A stretch of 5,393 nt of DNA from Planctomycetota bacterium (GTDB taxonomy: Bacteria > Planctomycetota > MHYJ01 > JACPRB01), in the NCBI GenBank assembly GCA_023261405.1, contig JAHFOZ010000375.1, forward strand, positions 1 to 5,393, in the 5' to 3' direction. Below the pieces are notes generated by a model, which worked only from the letters and a program-made list of their open reading frames with translations, did no database searches and was not told the DNA's origin. The translations under genes and the position numbers were made by a program. Of this stretch, positions 1 through 5,393 are shown one piece after another (the first letter of the stretch is position 1; every line of letters starts with the position of its first letter).

Positions 1-1
1 T

Positions 2-790
2 TTCAAGGGGGTCGTCGTCAGCGAGGACCTCACGTCCCCGGCGCTGCTCGCGACGGTCTCCCCGGAGGAGGCGGCGGTGCGCGCGCTCCTGGCCGGGAAC
101 GACCTCCTCGTCCTCGCCCACGACCCCGACGTGCAGCGCAAGGCGTTCAAGGGCGTGAAGGCGGCCCTCGAGTCGAACCGGATCCCCAAGGAGGCCTTCG
201 TCAGAAGCCAGGAACGCCTCAAGGCGCTCATCAGCAGGAAGCAGGCCTCGTCCGCGCGGGTCTTCTCCCAGGAGGAGGACGGAGCGGGGGCGTCGCTCGC
301 CACGATGGTGGCGTCGCAGGCCGTCAGGATCGAGGCCGATCCCCAGAAGCTCCTCCCGATCGCGAAGGGGCTGCGCGCCGGCATCCTCGTGCCCAGGCTC
401 TGGGACATCGCGGACCGGGTCGTGATCGACGAGGAGATCCGCGGCGCGGCGGCCCTCGTGCAGGGCTGGGCGCAGGCCCACTCCGCGAGCTGCGACGTGC
501 TGGAGATCCCGATCCAGCCGGGCGGGGACATGCTGGACCTGACCTTCGAGTGGGCCGCCGGGATGGACGTGGTGGTGCATTTCTGCTTCGACGCCCACAG
601 ATTTGCCGGGCAGAGGAAGCTCCTGGAGCAGCTCCAGGCAAGCTGCCCCAAGGTGGTGGCAGTGCTCATCGGGAATCCATGGGACCGTCTGTACGCCGGG
701 GCTTCCACGACGGTGGTCAACACCTTCGGCTTCCGGGTCTCCCAGCTCGCGGCCGGGGTGAACATCCTCTTCAGGCCCGCGCGATCATGA
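2..790 (+). CDS. Glycoside hydrolase family 3 protein, NagZ-like beta-N-acetylhexosaminidase (C-terminal part; 5' end outside window)
   Basis: The open frame enters from the left edge and gives 262 residues before a TGA stop at 788-790. The first visible residues, FKGVVVSEDL, match the end of the GH3 TIM barrel, where the catalytic nucleophile sits in a G-V-V/I-S/T-D-D/A-L motif. They are followed by EEAAVRALLAGNDLLVLAHDP, the usual 'alpha-helix then AG-DLLL' segment that closes the barrel. The linker helix (KGVKAALESNRIP...RLKAL) and a C-terminal alpha/beta domain (about fragment residues 80-262, with VVVHFCFDAHR and VVAVLIGNPWD strands) follow, as in two-domain NagZ proteins. Family members remove N-acetylglucosamine from peptidoglycan fragments or glycans; that role is inferred here. 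At the nucleophile position the codon is GAG (Glu, bases 23-25) rather than Asp, so activity is uncertain. The acid/base His-Asp loop lies upstream and cannot be seen. The gene ends 15 bases before the convergent broken gene, with no clear terminator between them. Confidence 0.85.
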   Translation, partial: FKGVVVSEDLTSPALLATVSPEEAAVRALLAGNDLLVLAHDPDVQRKAFKGVKAALESNRIPKEAFVRSQERLKALISRKQASSARVFSQEEDGAGASLATMVASQAVRIEADPQKLLPIAKGLRAGILVPRLWDIADRVVIDEEIRGAAALVQGWAQAHSASCDVLEIPIQPGGDMLDLTFEWAAGMDVVVHFCFDAHRFAGQRKLLEQLQASCPKVVAVLIGNPWDRLYAGASTTVVNTFGFRVSQLAAGVNILFRPARS

Positions 791-805
791 ATCACTCCGT
801 CCGTC

Positions 806-1209
806 TCAGGGCTGCCTGGGGCGGCGCCCGAGGCGCGCCAGATAAATCTCGTCGGGCTTGATCCCCGCGGTTCCGACGCGCTCCGTGGCCTCCCCGACGC
901 CCTTCGTGGAGGCCTGGCTCGACCAGTAGGTGAGCCCTGTGATCCGCCCCTGCTCGCGGACCCATCCGAGGAAAATCGCGGAATGGCCGCTTCCGCGTGG
1001 AACTCCTCCGTGGTCCCGTCCCAGGAGACCTCCGGGCCGGAGCGCGGCCAATGGTAGCCGTACGAGCCGTCAACGGGGTACTCGCGCAGGACCGCGAGCA
1101 CCATCGCGTTCGGGTCGGATCCCGCGGCCCGGGACGCGCAACCCGACAGGAGGATCCAGATGATGATGACGGTTCTCACGGCGTATAGGTAATATATCGG
1201 CCGGGCCAT
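806..1209 (-). pseudogene. Broken lipoprotein gene, probable NlpC/P60-like (GHS-motif) protein with frameshift and internal deletion
   Basis: Two coding pieces lie in different minus-strand frames. The upstream frame, from ATG at 1209, encodes a hydrophobic signal (VIIIWILLSG) ending in a perfect lipobox LSGC with Cys24, then LREYPVDGSYGYHWPRSG and SWDGTTEEFHA. Around bases 985-997 the similarity passes to another frame, which reads GSGHSAIFLGWVREQGRITG, then YWSSQASTKGVGEATERVG and KPDEIYLARLG, ending at TGA (806-808). One extra G near 993 would join the halves into 134 residues. As I recall, relatives have a long middle segment with a CCG-type Cys motif between the 'YPxDGxxGYxWP' start and the 'GSGHS' end. 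That segment is absent here, and no Cys besides the lipobox Cys remains. A hydrolase of NlpC/P60 fold with catalytic His in GHS is an inference. The true start may be GTG at 1179, giving MRTVIIIWILLSGC, since the codons before it are AT-rich and look like promoter sequence. Coordinates use the outer ATG. An assembly error could explain the frameshift but not the missing middle. Confidence 0.65.
1183..1197. promoter_or_regulatory. AT-rich divergent promoter region (candidate -10 boxes)
   Basis: This is an isolated AT-rich run (GTATAGGTAATATAT) in very GC-rich surroundings, between the divergent lipoprotein remnant and the NHL selenoprotein gene. On the plus strand TAATAT at 1190-1195 could serve as a -10 box, placing a start near 1203 and a leader of about 20 bases before the ATG at 1222. 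On the minus strand TATATT (1196-1191) lies 11 bases before the GTG at 1179, which would give a near-leaderless message. No convincing -35 box is visible on either strand. Confidence 0.4.
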
Positions 1210-1216
1210 GAGGGAA
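1210..1216 (+). promoter_or_regulatory. Ribosome binding site for the NHL selenoprotein gene
   Basis: GAGGGAA lies five bases before the ATG at 1222 and is the only purine-rich Shine-Dalgarno-like stretch near the start. A second ATG follows directly at 1225; either would keep the signal peptide, and the first has the more usual spacing. There is no comparable site before the ATG at 1438, just after the in-frame UGA. Confidence 0.6.
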
Positions 1217-1221
1217 AGATC

Positions 1222-2751
1222 ATGATGAGACTCGCGATCGCCGGCGTGGTGCTTGCCCTGAGCGGAGCCGAAGGGGCGACGGCCCCGGCCCCGGACCCCC
1301 GCGCGCCGCAGGACCGACGGGCGCCGGAGCTCGAGGGCGGCAGGGGCTGGATCAACACCGACAAGCCGGTCCGCATGGCCGATCTCAAGGGCAAGATCGT
1401 CCTCCTGGACTTCTGGACCTACTGCTGAATCAACTGCATGCATGTATTTCCGGAGCTGAAGAAGCTGGAACGGAAATACCCGAAGGAGCTGGTGGTCATC
1501 GGCGTCCATTCGGCCAAGTTCACGAACGAGAAGGACTCGGACTGCATCAAGGAGGCGGTCCTCCGCCACGACCTCGAGCACCCCGTGGTCAACGACTCGG
1601 AGTTCACGATCTTCAACGCCTATGGCGCGAAGGGCTGGCCGCACTTCACCCTGGTAGATCCCGCGGGGGACATCGTGGGACACGCCTCGGGCGAGGGCAA
1701 CTACGAGATCTTCGTCCGGGCCATCGACGCCACGATCAAGAAGTTCGAGGACAAGATCGACCGCAAGGATCTCACGTTCAGTCTCGAGAAATCGAAGGTC
1801 AAGGACGGGCCCCTCGCGTACCCCGGCAAGATCATCGCCACGCCCGACCGCCTTTTCATCGCCGACACGAAGCACCACCGGGTCCTCGTGACGGACCATT
1901 CGGGGAAGGTGCAGGAGACGATCGGCGGGCCCATGGAGGGCCACAAGGACGGGGATTTCACGGCCGCGCGCTTCGATGAGCCGCAGGGGATCCTGCTCCG
2001 TGACTCCACGCTCTGGGTCTGCGACCGCGAGAACCACAGCGTCCGGGAGGTGGATCTCAAGGCGAAGAAGGTGAAGACGGTCGCCGGGACCGGCAAGCAG
2101 GGCTACGCGCGGACCGGCGGCGAGGCGCTCCAGGTGGCGATCAATTCACCCTGGGACCTGGCCATAGACGGCGACCGGCTGTTCATCGCGATGGCGGGCC
2201 GCCACCAGATCTGGGCGCTCCAGCTCTCGAAGGGGACCCTGGAGCCGTTCAGCGGGTCGGGGCGCGAGGAACTCGCGGATGGTCCCCACGGGAAGGCGGC
2301 CTTCAACCAGCCCAGCGGGCTCTCGATCGCCAACGGCAAGATGTACGTGGCCGACAGCGAGGTGAGCGGCGTCCGCGAGGTGGACCTGGAGGCGGCGGGC
2401 GGCGTGCGCACGATCGTGGGCACGGGCCTCTTCAAGTTCGGCGACGTGGACGGGGCGGGCGACGACGTGCGCCTGCAGCACGTGCTGGCCGTCCTCTGGC
2501 ACCAGGGGAAGCTTTTCGTGGCAGACGCGTACAACCACAAGATCAAAACCTGCGACCCGGCCACGCGCACGGTGAAGACCTTCCTCGGCGACGGCAAGAA
2601 GGGCCGCGAGGACGGGAAGGCCCCGCGCTTCTACGAGCCGAGCGGCCTGGCGGCCGCGGGAGACACCCTCTTCATCGCCGACACGAACAACCACCTGATC
2701 CGCGCCTGCGACCTGAAGACGGGCGAGGTGAGAACGCTCGAGGTGAGGTAG
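1222..2751 (+). CDS. Exported thioredoxin-like/NHL-repeat protein, putative selenoprotein (Sec69 encoded by UGA)
   Basis: Read through the UGA at 1426-1428, the product has 509 residues. Residues 1-19 or so form a signal peptide (MMRLAIAGVVLALSG). A thioredoxin-like domain spans about 34-180: APELEGG, GWINTDKPVRMADLKGKIVL, then DFWTYC-Sec-INC (Sec69, Cys72), HVFPELKKLE, VVIGVHSAKFTNEKD, HPVVND and the cis-Pro segment GWPHFTLVDP (Trp139-Pro140). An NHL beta-propeller follows from about 190 to the end, with six blade signatures such as IADTKHHRV, VCDRENHSV, VADAYNHKI and IADTNNHLI. Relatives, including the thioredoxin-NHL protein NHLRC2, carry YCCINC, so the UGA sits exactly at the first Cys of CxxC. 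The domain is complete only if UGA is decoded. A SECIS-like hairpin lies downstream at 1444-1479. Starting at ATG 1438 instead would delete the first strand and the active site, and no ribosome binding site precedes it. The likely role is periplasmic thiol/selenol redox chemistry; substrate unknown. The stop is TAG. A point mutation TGC to TGA is the main alternative. Confidence 0.85.
1426..1428 (+). other. In-frame UGA, predicted selenocysteine codon
   Basis: TGA lies between TAC TGC and ATC AAC TGC, giving Y-C-U-I-N-C, where the family has Y-C-C-I-N-C. The conserved family sequence continues without a gap or frame change on both sides. UGA ends the GH3 gene at 788-790 as a normal stop, so this is local recoding or a point mutation rather than a changed genetic code. 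Cys-to-Sec replacement at the attacking position of CxxC is the classic pattern of redox selenoproteins. Confidence 0.8.
1444..1479 (+). promoter_or_regulatory. SECIS-like hairpin directing UGA decoding
   Basis: A perfect nine-base-pair stem joins GTATTTCCG (1444-1452) to CGGAAATAC (1471-1479). Inside it, AGCT (1454-1457) pairs with AGCT (1463-1466), closing a five-base apical loop GAAGA (1458-1462). G1453 faces GGAA (1467-1470) as an uneven internal loop. An alternative pairs UUCC 1448-1451 with GGAA 1467-1470 and keeps the same upper stem and loop. The apical loop begins 29 bases after the UGA and starts with G. As I recall the bacterial SECIS consensus, the loop lies 16-37 bases after UGA, has a G in its first two positions and sits on a stem of at least four pairs. 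In E. coli, SelB with Sec-tRNA binds such loops. The element lies within the codons for VFPELKKLERKY. Confidence 0.75.
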
Positions 2752-2754
2752 ACG

Positions 2755-2809
2755 AGCGGGTAGCTCCTGGCTTGTAGGGGGGCGGCGTCCGGGCTACAAG
2801 CTACCGGCT
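2755..2809. terminator. Inverted repeat between convergent genes, candidate bidirectional terminator
   Basis: AGCGGGTAGCT (2755-2765) pairs with AGCTACCGGCT (2799-2809) with one mismatch. CTTGTAG (2771-2777) pairs with CTACAAG (2794-2800). The two stems compete for the bases at 2799-2800, and the left arm carries a short insertion, so the hairpin would be bulged. The loop is G/C-rich. On the plus strand a short TTTT follows at 2815-2818; no good T-run is seen for the minus strand. The repeat fills the gap between the stop codons of the NHL and HEAT genes and overlaps the HEAT stop codon. Confidence 0.45.
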
Positions 2810-5129
2810 ACTTGGTTTTCTTCTCCCACCACTCCTCCCAGAAGCGGCGGATGGCGGGCCGCCCCGGTACGCGGAGACGGTCCTCGTCGAGGATGAAATC
2901 CTCGCTCTGTCCCTCCAGGGCGCGGAGCTTCGAATCCCAGCCGGCTTCGACCGACGAGAAGAACGTCGTGTTGTCGGAGTCTCCGTCCTCAGCCACGGGA
3001 AGCCCCGCGAGCCGCCCCATGAGCACCCGATCCTCGAAGCTGTCCTGGATGAATTCCCATGCGGCAAACTCGCGGTCCAGCCTCTTCCAGTCTTCCGGAC
3101 GGCGCAAGGCGTTGAGCGCGACGAGCGAAACCTCGCTGTCCCTTCGGGATGCCTCCAGGAGCTGAGGCGCCGCCTCCGGGACGCCCAGACGGCAGAGCGC
3201 CTCGGCCGCCCGCACGCGCTCCGCGCGGACCGATGAGCCGAGCCGCGGTTTCAGCTTTGCGATCGCGCCATCCCGATCCAGCAGAGCCAGCGCGTGGGTT
3301 GAGGCGACGACTTTGTCCCGCTCCTCCGAAACCAACAGGGCCAGGAGTTCGGGGGCGGCCTCCTTGGCGCCCAGCCGTCCGAGCGCGAGGGCCGACTCCA
3401 CCTCATAGCCCTCGCTCTTGAGGGCCTTGAGCAGGGGCTTGACGGCCTGCGGATCGCCCAGGGCCCCCAGGGCTCGGGCGGCCGAGTTGCGGACATCGTA
3501 ATCCTCCTTCGGGTCGCCGAGTCGGGCGCAGAGGGCGGGCAGGGCCTCCCGGCGGCGGGTGCGCCCCAGCGCCATCGCCGCGGAGTTGCGCACCTCCTCC
3601 GCGGGATCGGCGAGGAAGGGCTCCACCGCTCCCCCGTCGCCGGCCGCGCCCAGGGCAAAGACGCATGAGGCGCGGAGTTCCACGGGCTCCTCCTTGACCG
3701 CGGCCACGGCGCGGAGTTCCGGGCCCGCGGACTCCCCCCGGAGGAGCAGGGCCGCGGAGCGGCGGGAGGGGAGGGGCTTCCCTGCATCGCGGAGGAGCTT
3801 GATCAGGGACGGAGAGACGGCCGAGGGACCGATCGCCTCGATGGCGCGGTACGCCTCCGCCTGGACATCCTCCGACTCGTCGGACAGCGCCTCGACAAGC
3901 GCGGGGAGCGAATCGGCGTCCTTGAGGCGTCCGAGCGCGAGGGCGGCCGCGGTCCGGACCTCTTCCGCCTTGTCCTTGAGCCGCACCCGCACGGCCGGGG
4001 CTGAGCCCCTGGCCCCCAGGAGGCCCAGCGAGGCGAGAGCCTGGGCGCGAACATCGTCATCCTTGCTCCCGAGATGGGGCACAAGGGCACGCACCGACTC
4101 CGTTGCGTTGAGCTTGGCCAGGGCCGCCGCCGCCTCGATCAGGGCGTCCGACTCCGGGTTCTCTGCAAGCCGGATCAGGTCGGGGATCGCCTCCCGGGCC
4201 CCGAGGGTCCCGAGCGCCTCCGCGGCGGAGGAGGAGTAGCGGGTGTCCTTGAGGAGATCCCGGAGGCCGGGGATCGCGCGGCGGTCGCCCAGGAGCGCCA
4301 GCCCATGGGCGATCGATCGGACCGCGACCGCATCGGGGTCCTTGAGCCGGGCCAGCAGAGGCGCGAGAACCTCCTCGCCTCCGATCGTCCCAAGGGCGAC
4401 CGCCGCGTTGGCCCGGGTGATGGGGTCCGCATCCTCGAGCAGCTTCAAGAGCCCGGGGACGGCGTTCCGCGCCTTCATCTCGCCCAGCAGCTGCTGGACG
4501 AGCGCGGACCGCTGGCGGTTCGTCCCCTTCATGAGCTCCAGCAACTGGGGGACGCACTCGACGGGCTTCAGCGCGCGGAGCCCCTGGAAGGCGGCGTGCT
4601 GGGCCATATGGTCGGGATCGTCGAGCCAGAGGACGAGCTCCGGGATGGCCGAGCGCAGGCCGAAGAGCCCCGCGACGTGGCCGAGCCGGTACTTCTCCTG
4701 TCCCCCCTCGGCGCCGCGGAGCGCGCGCGAAGCGAGGAAGTCGACGTCCTCGATCTCGAGCGCGTCGTGGATCCGGGGCTGGTGCGCGGCGCGGGTCACC
4801 TCCTGGAAGAGCTCCATCCAGGTCCGGTCGGTCCCGCGGGCGAGCCGCTCCTCCACGCCGGGGAAGGCGGCGCGCAGGCGCGCGGGCACTTTCTCGCGAA
4901 GCTCGACGATGCGGAGGATGTATTTCACGCGCGCGGCGACCTCTGCGTCGGCGTCCGTCGCGGCCTTCTGCAGATGGGGTGCGGCGGCCGGGCCCATCTT
5001 GATCAGGTCGCGTTCCGCGTCGTCGCGGTCGGCCACCGAGTCGGAGCCCAGTTTCTCGACCAAGGCCTTGATCCGGGCCGCGTCCTCCTGGGGCACAAGG
5101 ACGGCCAAGGCGAGGAGGAGGGACTTCAT
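2808..5129 (-). CDS. Exported HEAT-repeat protein with Trp-rich C-terminal tail
   Basis: The 773-residue product begins with a short signal peptide (MKSLLLALAVLVPQ, h-region 3-12). Residues about 18-75 form a helical domain common in exported planctomycete-type proteins (VEKLGSDSVADRDDAERDL, KMGPAAAPHLQKAA). From about 145 to 675 lie many HEAT/PBS-lyase-like repeats of roughly 30 residues with the pattern 'A-x-ALG-x-LG-x-x-x-A-x-P-x-L-x-x-LL', for example AVPGLLKLLEDADPITRANA, EALGTLGAREAIPDLIRLAE and ALGALGDPQAVKPLLKALKS. These stack into an alpha-solenoid that usually binds other proteins; no catalytic motif is seen. A distinct C-terminal segment (about 685-773), acidic and aromatic, ends in AIRRFWEEWWEKKTK. 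The start is fixed by the signal peptide, since the next Met is at 45. A perfect TATAAT stands only nine bases before the ATG, so the message is probably leaderless. The stop is TAG. It is convergent with the NHL gene and divergent from the PD40 gene. Partner and role are unknown. Confidence 0.85.
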   Translation of the reverse strand: MKSLLLALAVLVPQEDAARIKALVEKLGSDSVADRDDAERDLIKMGPAAAPHLQKAATDADAEVAARVKYILRIVELREKVPARLRAAFPGVEERLARGTDRTWMELFQEVTRAAHQPRIHDALEIEDVDFLASRALRGAEGGQEKYRLGHVAGLFGLRSAIPELVLWLDDPDHMAQHAAFQGLRALKPVECVPQLLELMKGTNRQRSALVQQLLGEMKARNAVPGLLKLLEDADPITRANAAVALGTIGGEEVLAPLLARLKDPDAVAVRSIAHGLALLGDRRAIPGLRDLLKDTRYSSSAAEALGTLGAREAIPDLIRLAENPESDALIEAAAALAKLNATESVRALVPHLGSKDDDVRAQALASLGLLGARGSAPAVRVRLKDKAEEVRTAAALALGRLKDADSLPALVEALSDESEDVQAEAYRAIEAIGPSAVSPSLIKLLRDAGKPLPSRRSAALLLRGESAGPELRAVAAVKEEPVELRASCVFALGAAGDGGAVEPFLADPAEEVRNSAAMALGRTRRREALPALCARLGDPKEDYDVRNSAARALGALGDPQAVKPLLKALKSEGYEVESALALGRLGAKEAAPELLALLVSEERDKVVASTHALALLDRDGAIAKLKPRLGSSVRAERVRAAEALCRLGVPEAAPQLLEASRRDSEVSLVALNALRRPEDWKRLDREFAAWEFIQDSFEDRVLMGRLAGLPVAEDGDSDNTTFFSSVEAGWDSKLRALEGQSEDFILDEDRLRVPGRPAIRRFWEEWWEKKTK

Positions 5130-5138
5130 GATGGGCCG

Positions 5139-5175
5139 ATTATAGCGCTCCCCCCGGGGGCGGCCCCGCTATAAT
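5139..5175. promoter_or_regulatory. Mirror-image divergent promoter with two TATAAT boxes
   Basis: The arms ATTATAGCG (5139-5147) and CGCTATAAT (5167-5175) form a perfect nine-base inverted repeat. Each arm contains a perfect -10 hexamer pointing outward: TATAAT on the minus strand at 5144-5139 for the HEAT gene, and TATAAT on the plus strand at 5170-5175 for the PD40 gene. The 19-base spacer holds the palindrome CCCCCGGGGG (5151-5160). No TTGACA-like -35 is visible for either direction, and the two polymerase footprints would overlap, so only one promoter could be occupied at a time. Confidence 0.7.
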
Positions 5176-5191
5176 TGGATCACGACTTCAT

Positions 5192-5198
5192 GGGGGTG
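5192..5198 (+). promoter_or_regulatory. Probable ribosome binding site of the PD40/tricorn-like gene
   Basis: GGGGGTG resembles GGAGGTG, with one A replaced by G that can still form a wobble pair with the 16S rRNA tail. It lies two bases before the ATG at 5201, or four bases from the G-run. The next in-frame ATG at 5213 is too far away to be served by it, so 5201 is preferred. Confidence 0.45.
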
Positions 5199-5200
5199 GG

Positions 5201-5393
5201 ATGAGACGCGCGATGATCGCGGCGGCGGCGCTCCTCCTGGGGGCAGCTCCGCCCTCCACGCCCATCCGCGGGATGAAGCATCCAGCCCTCTCTCCGGACG
5301 GGCGTCGCGTCGCCTTCTCCTGGCACGGGGATCTCTGGGCGTGCCCGGTGGAGGGGGGCGACGCGGAGCGGCTGACCTCGGACCCCTCGGATG
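5201..5393 (+). CDS. Exported PD40/tricorn-like beta-propeller protein, N-terminal fragment
   Basis: The frame runs 64 complete codons to the right edge and is cut there. It begins with a signal peptide (MRRAMIAAAALLLGAAPPS). The mature part opens with KHPALSPDGRRVAFSWHGD, then LWACPVEGG and ERLTSDPSD. This is the WD40-like/PD40 blade pattern 'hP-x-h-SPDGk-h-hAF-x-x-x-GDLW-x-x-P-x-x-GG-x-x-x-RLT', as found at the N terminus of tricorn protease-related S41 peptidases and TolB-like proteins. The 'GDLW' and 'RLT' positions favour the tricorn-type group, but any PDZ and S41 peptidase domains would lie outside the window and cannot be confirmed. It has its own TATAAT box 25 bases upstream and a leader of about 19 bases, divergent from the HEAT gene. 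Confidence 0.75.
   Translation, partial: MRRAMIAAAALLLGAAPPSTPIRGMKHPALSPDGRRVAFSWHGDLWACPVEGGDAERLTSDPSD

Noticed and set aside
823..836. A GCGCC-CGA-GGCGC hairpin near the GH3/lipoprotein convergent ends as a terminator
   Set aside because: The stem is only five base pairs with no T-run and lies inside the 3' coding end of the lipoprotein remnant, so chance pairing in GC-rich DNA is the better explanation.
1..1209. A very long minus-strand open frame running from 1209 to the left edge without a stop
   Set aside because: Only the first 72 or so codons look like protein. Past 985 it runs antisense to the lipoprotein remnant's second half and to the GH3 gene, and it stays open because of high GC content.
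1426..1428. UGA as a reassigned sense codon genome-wide (alternative genetic code)
   Set aside because: The GH3 gene ends naturally at TGA (788-790) at the expected C terminus, and the window is very GC-rich, unlike genomes known to me with UGA reassignment to Trp.
1438..2751. A separate 437-residue gene starting at ATG 1438, just after the UGA
   Set aside because: It lacks a ribosome binding site and would begin within the thioredoxin active-site helix, without the first strand, CxxC motif or signal peptide. The upstream 68 residues are the missing start of the same protein.
3149..4560. Near-identical DNA repeats within the HEAT gene as a tandem repeat array or CRISPR-like structure
   Set aside because: The similarity is at protein level, with degenerate repeats of about 30 residues. 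No exact DNA repeats with regular spacing were seen.
4074..5174. A 366-residue plus-strand open frame opposite the HEAT gene
   Set aside because: It is a mirror of the codon bias and repeat structure of the HEAT gene. It has no recognisable domain and covers the HEAT promoter side.

Overview
The window comes from a GC-rich bacterial chromosome and holds five protein loci: two cut by the window edges, two complete and one broken. The taxon is not fixed by the sequence. Exported HEAT-repeat proteins with a Trp-rich C-terminal tail, PD40/tricorn-type exported proteins and NHL-thioredoxin proteins together recall Planctomycetota or other environmental lineages; this is an inference from gene content only. 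UGA is an ordinary stop codon in the GH3 gene, so a genome-wide UGA reassignment is unlikely.

Layout from left to right. Bases 2-790 (+) are the C-terminal part of a family 3 glycoside hydrolase of the NagZ type. Bases 806-1209 (-), convergent with it, are a degraded lipoprotein gene. Its N-terminal half (signal peptide, lipobox) and C-terminal half (a GSGHS motif) lie in different frames, and the middle appears to be missing. A short AT-rich divergent promoter region separates it from the gene at 1222-2751 (+). That gene encodes an exported thioredoxin-NHL propeller protein interrupted by one in-frame UGA at 1426-1428. Bases 2808-5129 (-) encode an exported HEAT-repeat protein, convergent with the NHL gene across an inverted repeat. 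A second divergent promoter, with two perfect TATAAT boxes arranged as mirror images, separates it from the start of a PD40/tricorn-like exported protein at 5201-5393 (+).

The main result is the gene at 1222-2751. The UGA replaces the first Cys of the thioredoxin CxxC motif, where relatives read YCCINC, giving YC-U-INC. It is followed at the right distance by a strong hairpin with the layout of a bacterial SECIS element. Protein similarity runs unbroken on both sides of the UGA. The simplest reading is a selenoprotein of 509 residues with selenocysteine at position 69, which gene callers would wrongly cut into a 68-aa fragment and a 437-aa fragment.

The genes do not form an obvious pathway. 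Four of the five products carry an export or lipoprotein signal at their N terminus (the GH3 N terminus is outside the window), so the common theme is the cell envelope or periplasm. No RNA genes, insertion sequences or CRISPR arrays were seen.
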